Shown one piece after another: positions 7,895-13,946 of a stretch of DNA of 27,953 nt. The number at the start of each line of letters is the position of its first letter. Positions within the stretch are counted from its first letter, which is position 1. The notes beneath the pieces were generated by a model. It was not told where the DNA came from. It was given only the letters and a program-made list of their open reading frames with translations, and did not search any database. The position numbers and the translations under genes are program-made. Source of the stretch: a virus; IMG/VR virus record IMGVR_UViG_3300010300_000080, positions 1 to 27,953 of that record, one strand, 5' to 3'.

Positions 7895-7913
7895 CGAAGA
7901 CGATATTGATTGA
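7686..7913 (+). CDS. Small acidic hypothetical protein
   Basis: A 75-residue protein that I cannot assign. It opens MDQNPLDFVTTETLLSVL and ends in the acidic run RDDEDDID. Codon choice in this frame looks like its neighbours, while the overlapping frame of the LAGLIDADG ORF is poor over the same bases, so I believe this gene is real. It overlaps the tail of the LAGLIDADG ORF by 209 bases and the exonuclease gene by 23. The Shine-Dalgarno (AAAGAAAG) is mediocre. Similar short proteins (an N-terminal TTEELL-like helix and a later GSLAECLGL-like helix) are familiar to me from podovirus replication modules, without a known role. Confidence 0.6.
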   Translation: MDQNPLDFVTTETLLSVLKSRLDSLVVLGTKKMTGEADDMVMVFHGSLAECLGLTMLSQEMLKAGGLRDDEDDID

Positions 7914-8625
7914 TGCTGACATCGTTCTCTACCAGGCGTGCTGTGCTTGCGAAGTGGCGACCGACTGGGGCAACGACATCTGGACTCTTGTTGCGGATGC
8001 TAAAGAGTGCCGTCAGCGGGTGGATGTGACCTTTGCTGATCTCAAGGAAGAACTCAAAGCTGATGAAGTGGTCATCTGTCTGAGCGACACCGAGAACTGG
8101 CGAAAGTCTGTTTATGCAGACTACAAGTCAAACCGCAAAAAGACGCGAAAGCCTTTGATCTACCCTGAGGTCAAGCAGTATCTCCTCAAGGTGTACCGAT
8201 CATTCATGTGGCCTCAACTGGAGGCTGACGATGTTCTTGGGATCTTGGCGACCAGCAACCGGTACATCAAGGGAGAGAAGATCATTGTCTCTGAGGACAA
8301 AGACCTCAAGACAATACCTGGACTTCTCTACAACCCCGGTAAGCCTGAACTCGGCGTGGTTGAAATCACAAAGAAGGAAGCCGACCGTAACCACCTGATC
8401 CAATCACTGGCTGGCGACCGAACTGACGGATACCCAGGCTGCCCAGGCGTTGGTCCCAAAGGTGCTGAGAAGGTCGTAGATGAGGGGTGGGACGGTGTTG
8501 TTCAGGTGTATGAGAACGCCGGTATTACTGAGCAAGAAGCGTTGGTTCAAGCCCAAGTGGCTCGGATTCTTAGGGCCAACGAGTGGACTAAGACCAAGGG
8601 AGTAAAACTATGGCAACCAAAATGA
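7891..8625 (+). CDS. 6: 5'-3' exonuclease, T7 gp6-like (FEN fold)
   Basis: A 244-residue flap-endonuclease-like exonuclease. Acidic metal ligands appear in order: LIDADIV (Asp8, Asp10), LEADDVLGI (Glu111, Asp113, Asp114), VSEDKDLKT (Asp136, Asp138) and GDRTDGYPG (Asp176, Asp179). A helix-hairpin-helix-like PGCPGVGPKGAEK follows at about 182-194, the classical FEN order. In T7, gp6 degrades host DNA, removes RNA primers and takes part in recombination. It is about 55 residues shorter than T7 gp6. GGGAGG at 7877-7882 lies 8 bases before the ATG. The start overlaps the LAGLIDADG ORF stop (ATGA), and the 3' end overlaps the next gene by 16 bases. Confidence 0.92.
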   Translation: MTKTILIDADIVLYQACCACEVATDWGNDIWTLVADAKECRQRVDVTFADLKEELKADEVVICLSDTENWRKSVYADYKSNRKKTRKPLIYPEVKQYLLKVYRSFMWPQLEADDVLGILATSNRYIKGEKIIVSEDKDLKTIPGLLYNPGKPELGVVEITKKEADRNHLIQSLAGDRTDGYPGCPGVGPKGAEKVVDEGWDGVVQVYENAGITEQEALVQAQVARILRANEWTKTKGVKLWQPK

Positions 8626-8951
8626 ATCGTGAGGAATACTTCAAGTTCCACCAAAAACTCTGCGAAGAGGCTTTGTCACTGTCCATCCGAAAGAACCATG
8701 ATTATTCGGGCGGTCAAGACGGGGCCGACCCGTTCCTCAACTTCAAAGCTGTGGAACACATGGGAATGGGCGTGTCAACCGAACAAGGTTTCTTGGTTCG
8801 ATTGGCGGATAAGATCCGCCGCCTCAGCGGTTTCTGTCGAACTGGTGAGTTCAAAGTGAGCGATGAATCCTTCAGGGATACCATCATTGACGGCATCAAT
8901 TACCTTGCTTTGCTGGCGGCGTATTACGAATCCAAAGAAAGAGAGGGCTAA
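8610..8951 (+). CDS. DUF1599-like phage protein
   Basis: A 113-residue helical protein with KNHDYSGGQDGADPFLNFKA, GVSTEQGFLVRLADKIRRLS and DTIIDGINYLALLAAYY. This order matches, from memory, the DUF1599 family, which is common in phages, has an all-helical fold resembling dUTPase/MazG-like nucleotide pyrophosphohydrolases, and is linked to nucleotide metabolism. No reaction is proven. ATG 8610 is preferred over the in-frame ATG at 8622 because GGGAG at 8598-8602 is 7 bases from the first and 19 from the second. It overlaps the exonuclease stop and is followed one base later by the next gene. Confidence 0.75.
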   Translation: MATKMNREEYFKFHQKLCEEALSLSIRKNHDYSGGQDGADPFLNFKAVEHMGMGVSTEQGFLVRLADKIRRLSGFCRTGEFKVSDESFRDTIIDGINYLALLAAYYESKEREG

Positions 8952-9161
8952 ATGGCTTCCCCTATGAAGAACTTTCCTGAAGTCTCGAAAGCCCTTCTGG
9001 ATGCTTTAGACAAGCGTTTCCCTGATCGTTGCCCGAATGAAGGCATGAATGATCGTGAAATCTGGATGGAAGTGGGATGTCGCCGCGTGGTGCGATTCTT
9101 GCAATCGGTGTATCAGGAGCAGAACGAATCGAGAATGGAGTCTTCTCTAGATGTGCATTAG
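8952..9161 (+). CDS. Small hypothetical protein (RFPDRCP type)
   Basis: A 69-residue protein. Its core NFPEVSKALLDALDKRFPDR is followed by CP, then a helix EIWMEVGCRRVVRFLQSVYQ. I recall the RFPDRCP signature from short proteins of marine podoviruses next to the portal gene, but no function is known to me. There is no signal peptide or membrane segment. A GAGAGGG at 8941-8947 serves as Shine-Dalgarno. It directly follows the DUF1599-like gene and overlaps the proline-rich gene by 11 bases. Confidence 0.65.
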   Translation: MASPMKNFPEVSKALLDALDKRFPDRCPNEGMNDREIWMEVGCRRVVRFLQSVYQEQNESRMESSLDVH

Positions 9162-9357
9162 TACGCCTGATATCCCCCCACCCCCACCGCCTCCGGCCCC
9201 ACCGCCACCCGCTCCTCTTCCCCCCCAAGAGCGTGTGCGTGCTGCTGCTGGAGCTGGTCCGAAAACCCGTTCTCAAATGCGAAGAACTGGCGCACGATCC
9301 CTGCGAATTCCGTTGTCCGGTGCTGGCGGCGGCTCTGGCTTGAATGTGAGTTATTGA
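9151..9357 (+). CDS. Proline-rich small protein upstream of portal
   Basis: A 68-residue protein with a near-pure proline tract at residues 9-25 (PPPPPPPAPPPPAPLPP), then a basic linker with several arginines, then SLRIPLSGAGGGSGLNVSY. Proteins with the plan MCx-polyproline-RRT...SLRIPL...GSGLN recur immediately upstream of portal genes in marine podoviruses as I remember them. That points to a virion assembly or head-tail role, but none is established. GGAG at 9137-9140 lies 10 bases before the ATG. The C-rich run at 9175-9230 is this tract and could be prone to slippage. Confidence 0.65.
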   Translation: MCISTPDIPPPPPPPAPPPPAPLPPQERVRAAAGAGPKTRSQMRRTGARSLRIPLSGAGGGSGLNVSY

Positions 9358-9365
9358 GGTACTAA

Positions 9366-10916
9366 ATGAAAACCGCTCAGTCCATGTATGACTCCCTTCA
9401 ATCGGAGCGGTATTCATATCTAGAGCGTGGCAGAGATGTCGCCAAGCTCACCATCCCGACCTTGTTGCCAGAGGAGGGAGCGAACTACTCCACCAAGTTC
9501 TCTACCCCCTATCAGAGTGCTGGAGCCAGAGGCGTAAATAATCTGGCTTCGGCACTTCTGTTGTCTCTCCTTCCCCCAAACTCTCCATTCTTCCGCTTGA
9601 CGATTGATGACATGGCGTTGCAGGAACTCGGGCCTGAAGCTGAAGAAATCAAGACAGAGATTGACATTGCATTGTCCCGTGTTGAACGGGCGGTGATGCG
9701 TGATATTGAGACCAACAACATCCGAGTTGCGATGTTTGAGGCTCTCAAGCAGCTTATCGTGACCGGAAACGCACTCGTGTATTTACCAAAATCAGGTGGT
9801 ATGCGGGTCTTCCGGCTGGATCGATATGTCGTAAAACGCTGTCCACTTGGGTTTGTCCGAATGATGGTCACAAAAGAGACCATCGCTCCCTCCATGTTGC
9901 CTCCAGAGGTCGCGGCATTGGTGGATGGTCAAGAGTCCACGATGGATACCGTGGATCTCTACACCTGTGTGAAGAGCATTGACCCTGAGAACTATGAAGT
10001 GTTCCAGGAGGTTGGTGGGCAAGAGGTGCCTGGATCTCGGGGAACCTTTGCCAAGAACGCTTCTCCCTACATTGCCCTGCGAATGAACCGCGTTGACGGT
10101 GAGTCCTATGGGCGTGGGTATGCCGAGCAATACTACGGCGACCTGAAGAGTCTTGAGGCTCTCTCGATGGCAGTTGTCGAAGGTTCGGCGGCTTCTGCCA
10201 AGGTTGTGTTCTTGGTCAATCCGAACGGAACCACCAGAGCAAGAACGCTATCGGAGGCCCCAAATGGAGCTATCAGGGAAGGCAGTGCTGCGGATGTGTC
10301 TACTCTGCAAGTTGGAAAGCAAGCCGATCTGCGCATTGCGTACGAAACAATCAACCAGATCAACGAACGGCTTGCGAATGCGTTCCTGCTTACTGAAGCG
10401 ACCATCCGCCGTGCTGAACGTGTCACCGCAGAAGAGATCCGATTAGTTACCCAATCCATCGAGCGGCAGCTTGGTGGTATCTACTCGGTTCTTTCGCAGG
10501 AGTTCCAACTTCCGTTGGTCAACCGGATCATGGAGCGGATGAAAAAGAACAACCTTCTTCCTCCTCTCCCAGCAGACATCGTGCAACCCACGATTGTCAC
10601 AGGTATTGAGGCTTTGGGTCGGGGGCAAGACCTCAACAAACTCGATGTATTCTTGGCTGGTGTGGCTCAACAACTTGGGCCGCAAGCACTGGCACAGTTT
10701 GTAGACCTTCGCGAATACATTGATCGTAGAGCGGCATCTCTCGGGATTGATACTGAAAATCTTATCAAGAGCCAAGAACAGATCGCCGCTGAACAACAGG
10801 CTCAACAACAGGCTGCACTGACTCAACAGTTCGGCCCGCAAGCCCTAGAACTCTTCGGTAAACAACAACTGAAGAGCATGGACATGCAGCAAGAGGAAAC
10901 CCAACAAGATGGCTGA
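9366..10916 (+). CDS. 8: Portal (head-tail connector) protein, gp8-like
   Basis: A 516-residue portal protein, close to T7 gp8 (536). Recognisable features are the N-terminal YDSLQSERYSYLERGRDVAK and TKFSTPYQSAGARGVNNLAS with a following LLSLLPPNSPFF, a later GRGYAEQYYGDLKSLEALS, and ATIRRAERVTAEEIR, a signature of T7-type connectors. The C-terminus is glutamine-rich (EQQAQQQAALTQQFG). It forms the ring at one capsid vertex through which DNA enters and leaves and on which the tail assembles. Shine-Dalgarno GAGG at about 9355-9358. It overlaps the scaffold gene by 8 bases. Confidence 0.96.
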   Translation: MKTAQSMYDSLQSERYSYLERGRDVAKLTIPTLLPEEGANYSTKFSTPYQSAGARGVNNLASALLLSLLPPNSPFFRLTIDDMALQELGPEAEEIKTEIDIALSRVERAVMRDIETNNIRVAMFEALKQLIVTGNALVYLPKSGGMRVFRLDRYVVKRCPLGFVRMMVTKETIAPSMLPPEVAALVDGQESTMDTVDLYTCVKSIDPENYEVFQEVGGQEVPGSRGTFAKNASPYIALRMNRVDGESYGRGYAEQYYGDLKSLEALSMAVVEGSAASAKVVFLVNPNGTTRARTLSEAPNGAIREGSAADVSTLQVGKQADLRIAYETINQINERLANAFLLTEATIRRAERVTAEEIRLVTQSIERQLGGIYSVLSQEFQLPLVNRIMERMKKNNLLPPLPADIVQPTIVTGIEALGRGQDLNKLDVFLAGVAQQLGPQALAQFVDLREYIDRRAASLGIDTENLIKSQEQIAAEQQAQQQAALTQQFGPQALELFGKQQLKSMDMQQEETQQDG

Positions 10917-11643
10917 TCGAGTTCAAATGACAACTGAAGATGGCGGAATGCCTGATGAATTGATGACCAACGCCCCTGAGGTCAATGAAGAGGCGGTGGC
11001 AGAAGAACGCCCCGAGTGGCTCCCAGAAAAGTTTGAGTCTGCCTCTGATTTGGCAAAGGCTTACTCTGAGTTGGAGTCTCGGATGGGTAGCCAAGAGTCC
11101 CCAGAATCCCAAGAGGTGACTGAGGATGTAGACGCTTCGGATCGTGAAGCCTTGACGATGGATGACATTCGTCCGTTCTCTGAAGAGTTTGCCGAAAAGG
11201 GTGAACTCGGTGAGGAGTCCTACCGAAAGCTGGATGAACTCGGATTCCCAAGAGAGTTGGTTGACAACTACATCCAAGGCATGGCTGCATACTCGCAGCA
11301 ACAGTCCACTCAAATGATGGCGGCGGTTGGAGGCGAAGAGTCATACAATCAGATGACCGAGTGGGCATCGAAGAGTCTTAGTGAAGCCGAAATCAACGCT
11401 TACAACGCAATCATGGATAGCGGCGATCCCTCACAGATTGATATCGCTGTCCGTGGCATGCACGCTCGTTTTAAAGCAAACGACACGGAACCAAGCCTTA
11501 TCCAAGGAGATACTGTCAATGTCAATAACGGCTTTAATTCAACGGCTGAAGTCACTGCTGCGATCAACGATCCTCGGTATCGCAAAGATCCCGCTTACCG
11601 TAAAGAGGTTCAGCGTAAAATTCAGATGTCGAAAGTGTTGTGA
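10909..11643 (+). CDS. 9: Capsid assembly scaffolding protein, gp9-like
   Basis: A 244-residue, very acidic protein between portal and capsid genes, the T7 gp9 position. The segment PEWLPEKFESASDLAKAYSE is typical of this scaffold family: a short conserved hairpin followed by low-complexity acidic sequence. The C-terminus is more basic (KDPAYRKEVQRKIQMSK), as expected for the helix-turn-helix that contacts the coat protein in tailed-phage scaffolds. It would guide procapsid assembly and leave before DNA fills the head. It overlaps the portal stop by 8 bases and touches the next gene by one base. Confidence 0.93.
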   Translation: MADRVQMTTEDGGMPDELMTNAPEVNEEAVAEERPEWLPEKFESASDLAKAYSELESRMGSQESPESQEVTEDVDASDREALTMDDIRPFSEEFAEKGELGEESYRKLDELGFPRELVDNYIQGMAAYSQQQSTQMMAAVGGEESYNQMTEWASKSLSEAEINAYNAIMDSGDPSQIDIAVRGMHARFKANDTEPSLIQGDTVNVNNGFNSTAEVTAAINDPRYRKDPAYRKEVQRKIQMSKVL

Positions 11644-12113
11644 TGAATAAGACAGCACTTGGTATCGGAGCCGTATGGGTAGCCCTTGGAGCTGGGATCT
11701 ACTTCATGTCTGGCTGCGCCCTTGACGATCTGATTCAAGTCAGTGTTCCCAAGGGTGTCCAAACGGCAACTCAAACTGCATCCACCATCAAACTTTCTGA
11801 TGCTGAATACACCTGGACTGAATGGCAGAACTTTGTTGATGTCAATACCGCAAAGTTTCAAGAGTCCATCGACGATGCCAACAAGGTCTGGGGCGTTGCC
11901 TCCAGCGTTGTGAACATCGGTGCTGACTCTGCTGCCGGTCCACTCTCTCAGCTTCCAGGCGGAGCGGCCCTAGTTTCGGGCCTGTCTCTTGCCACTGGTC
12001 TCTTCCTTCGTCGCCCAGGCGATGCCAAGCGTGAGGCCAAGGAAAAAGAACGATCATTCAACGCCGGTTTGGCTCAGGGCAAGGCTCTGGTCGAAACGGT
12101 TACCAACTCTTGA
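11643..12113 (+). CDS. Putative lipoprotein/membrane protein between scaffold and capsid
   Basis: A 156-residue protein that has no T7 counterpart at this position. The N-terminus is a hydrophobic signal (ALGIGAVWVALGAGIYF) ending in MSGC, with Cys25 in a lipobox-like setting. The canonical -3 position would be Leu; here it is Met. A second hydrophobic stretch, GGAALVSGLSLATGLFL, precedes a basic tail RRPGDAKREAKEKER. I remember similar 'GCxLDDLI' proteins beside capsid genes of marine phages; their role is unknown. Candidates are a lysis protein such as an outer spanin, or superinfection exclusion. ATG 11643 is chosen over GTG 11640 and overlaps the scaffold stop. Confidence 0.7.
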   Translation: MNKTALGIGAVWVALGAGIYFMSGCALDDLIQVSVPKGVQTATQTASTIKLSDAEYTWTEWQNFVDVNTAKFQESIDDANKVWGVASSVVNIGADSAAGPLSQLPGGAALVSGLSLATGLFLRRPGDAKREAKEKERSFNAGLAQGKALVETVTNS

Positions 12114-12126
12114 CCCTCTTAGGGTC
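12112..12126 (+). terminator. Weak hairpin after the lipoprotein gene
   Basis: GACCCT (12112-12117) and AGGGTC (12121-12126) form a perfect 6-bp stem with a 3-base loop, starting inside the stop codon. No T run follows, so intrinsic termination is doubtful. It may be a pause or RNA-processing site at the start of the 115-base gap before the capsid gene. Confidence 0.25.
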
Positions 12127-12199
12127 GCCATAAGCAGGCCCGCTGCGGCGGACAACTTGACTGATGGGCGAATCTAACGGTCTGTGTGTGTTTTCTAAC

Positions 12200-12219
12200 T
12201 CTATTAACCCTTTATAGGA
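12200..12219 (+). promoter_or_regulatory. 10 promoter: Candidate phage late promoter before the capsid gene
   Basis: The 115-base gap 12114-12228 is the longest non-coding stretch in the window and sits where T7 has its strongest late promoter, phi10. It contains ATTAACCCT (12203-12211) followed by TATAGG (12213-12218). The first block is identical to nine bases of the T3 RNA polymerase promoter, and the second resembles the melting and start region of T7-type promoters, but the spacing is about two bases shorter. A start at 12217 would leave only 12 bases before the ATG and would cut the AGGA Shine-Dalgarno (12216-12219), which argues against that exact start. No second copy was found in the window. 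Confidence 0.3.
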
Positions 12220-12228
12220 ATCTTTCCA

Positions 12229-13260
12229 ATGGCTGACGCTTCTGTCACTCGTCTTGGTCAGGACAGCCTTGCGGGGGCCACAGACGCTCTGTTCCTCAAA
12301 GTATTCTCCGGCGAAGTTCTCGCCGCCTTTGAAGAGCGGAACGTGATGATGCCCTTGCACAATGTCCGGACCATCACTTCGGGCAAATCTGCCCAATTCC
12401 CCGTTTTTGGTAAAGCCATCGCCAAGTACCACACCCCAGGTGCGGACATCATTGACGATGGATCTGAGCTGATCGGAATGACCGAGCGCACTGTCGCTAT
12501 TGACCAACTCCTTCTCTCGAAGGTCTTCATCGCCAACATTGATGAAGCAATGGCTCACTACGACGTTCGTTCGATCTACTCCCGTGAACTCGGATTTGCT
12601 CTTGCCAACCATGCTGATGAAGCATGTATTCGTACCGTTATCGCAGGTGCGCAATCCGCACTGACCGATCCCAACCCTGTTGAGCAAGGTTCAACTGGTA
12701 AAGAAGGCGCACGCCTCGATACCGGAACAACCGGAGACGGTGTTATCGATCAAATCATCGAAGCAGCTCGTCTGATGGACGAAGCTAGTGTTCCCGCTGA
12801 TGATCGCTACTGCCTCCTGACTCCCGAGTATTACTACAAGGTTGTCGCGTCTGCTGGTTCTTCCAACACCGCTGGTGCAGTGATGAACCGTGACTTCGAT
12901 GGTTCCGGTAGCATCTCAACCGGTCGGTTCACCAACGTCGCTGGTGTGAACGTGATGATGAGCAATCACATCCCAACCTCCAACGAAGACTCTGGTGCTG
13001 CCACGGTGTTTGAATCCACCAGCATTGCTAACGACATTTATGCCGGTAGCGGTGTGGGTTACGGTGGTCTCAACTTCACCAACACCAACGGAATCGTGTT
13101 CCAGCGAACCGGTCTCGCAACTGTGAAGTTGTTGGATCTCGCCCTTGAAACCGAATACTCTGTTCGGAACCAAGGCACGTTGATGGTTGCCAAGTACGCA
13201 ATGGGTCACAACTTCTTGCGTCCTGAGTGCTGCTACCACCTCCGTACGGCTTCGCCGTAA
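12229..13260 (+). CDS. 10: Major capsid protein, gp10-like
   Basis: A 343-residue coat protein, almost the length of T7 gp10A (345). Typical pieces are ALFLKVFSGEVLAAFEE, a long stretch through TITSGKSAQFPVFGKA and YHTPGADI, VAIDQLLLSKVFIANIDEA, and a C-terminal domain with NFTNTNGIVFQRTG and LALETEYSVRNQGTLMVAKY. It has the HK97 fold by family. Shine-Dalgarno AGGA at 12216-12219, spaced 9 bases. The gene is bounded by the largest gap upstream and a strong terminator downstream, as expected for the most highly expressed late gene. I see no sign of a T7 10B-type frameshift extension. Confidence 0.97.
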   Translation: MADASVTRLGQDSLAGATDALFLKVFSGEVLAAFEERNVMMPLHNVRTITSGKSAQFPVFGKAIAKYHTPGADIIDDGSELIGMTERTVAIDQLLLSKVFIANIDEAMAHYDVRSIYSRELGFALANHADEACIRTVIAGAQSALTDPNPVEQGSTGKEGARLDTGTTGDGVIDQIIEAARLMDEASVPADDRYCLLTPEYYYKVVASAGSSNTAGAVMNRDFDGSGSISTGRFTNVAGVNVMMSNHIPTSNEDSGAATVFESTSIANDIYAGSGVGYGGLNFTNTNGIVFQRTGLATVKLLDLALETEYSVRNQGTLMVAKYAMGHNFLRPECCYHLRTASP

Positions 13261-13296
13261 TCGGATTCTTGAGGAACCCTTTCTCCTCCTCTTCAC

Positions 13297-13332
13297 GGGT
13301 AGGCTCACTTCGGTGGGCCTGCCCCTTTTTCT
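13297..13332 (+). terminator. Strong intrinsic terminator after the capsid gene
   Basis: A 12-bp stem (13297-13308 with 13313-13324, two G-T wobbles) is closed by a TTCG tetraloop (13309-13312) and followed by a T-run at 13326-13330. It lies in the 83-base gap between capsid and tail tubular A, the position of the T7 Tphi terminator, and should make capsid mRNA abundant while reducing transcription into the tail genes. Read-through would still express the downstream structural genes. Confidence 0.93.
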
Positions 13333-13343
13333 AAAGGAACCCT

Positions 13344-13946
13344 ATGGCTCTCGCAAAAACTACAAGGCTTCAAGCCGTGAACACCATGCTGAGTACGATT
13401 GGTGAAGCACCTGTCAACACTCTTACCGGCACGGTTGGAGTTGATGTAGCAACCGCAGAGCGGGTTCTGGATGAGACATCTTTAGAAGTCCAGTCGATGG
13501 GCTGGCATTTCAATACTGTTCCTGAGGTTGAGTTGACACCGGACTCATCAACAAAACTCATTACGGTGGCCCCGAATGTTGTTCGGATCGATGTTGAGAG
13601 TTCAGCAACGCATGACTTGGTTCTCCGAGGAGATACGCTCTTTGATCGAAAGAACAACACCAACCAGTTTGATGAATCCATCAAGAAAGTCACGGTCGTA
13701 ACGGCCTTAGATTTTCAAGATATGCCTCAACTGGCTCGTCACTACATCACTATTCGAGCGGCCCGAATCTTTCAGGATCGGGTTGTTGGCTCAGAGAAGC
13801 ACCACACCTTTACCCTGCGGGATGAGATGATGGCCTTGTCGAGGCTGAAGGAATACGAGATGGACACTGGAGATCACTCGATCTTCGACAACTTTACTGT
13901 TTCGCGTGCATTGCGTAGAGAGCCACCTATCAACGAGGTTCACTGA
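13344..13946 (+). CDS. 11: Tail tubular protein A (gatekeeper), gp11-like
   Basis: A 200-residue protein like T7 gp11 (196). It starts with the family helix RLQAVNTMLSTIGEAPVNTL, continues with VLDETSLEVQSMGWHFNT, and ends with a helix LARHYITIRAARIFQDRVVG. It forms the ring between portal and nozzle. The Shine-Dalgarno AAAGGAA (13333-13339) follows directly on the terminator T-run. It is the first gene after the capsid terminator and overlaps the gp12 start by one base. Confidence 0.95.
   Translation: MALAKTTRLQAVNTMLSTIGEAPVNTLTGTVGVDVATAERVLDETSLEVQSMGWHFNTVPEVELTPDSSTKLITVAPNVVRIDVESSATHDLVLRGDTLFDRKNNTNQFDESIKKVTVVTALDFQDMPQLARHYITIRAARIFQDRVVGSEKHHTFTLRDEMMALSRLKEYEMDTGDHSIFDNFTVSRALRREPPINEVH

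Noticed and set aside
9170-9230. C-rich tract as a non-coding repeat
   Set aside because: It encodes the polyproline segment of a plausible small protein, so it is explained as coding sequence.
10765-11313. A 182-codon minus-strand frame over portal and scaffold
   Set aside because: It has hydrophobic Leu/Phe/Val-rich runs that arise from the complement of acidic Glu/Asp/Gln codons; no start signal or context.
12130-12160. GC-rich CCGC-TGCG-GCGG hairpin in the gap before the capsid gene
   Set aside because: Only a 4-bp stem without a T-run; too weak to call a terminator or regulatory element.
13240-13300. Possible T7 10B-style frameshift extension of the capsid protein
   Set aside because: The stop is followed by non-coding sequence and the terminator, with no slippery run before it or a conserved extension in another frame.
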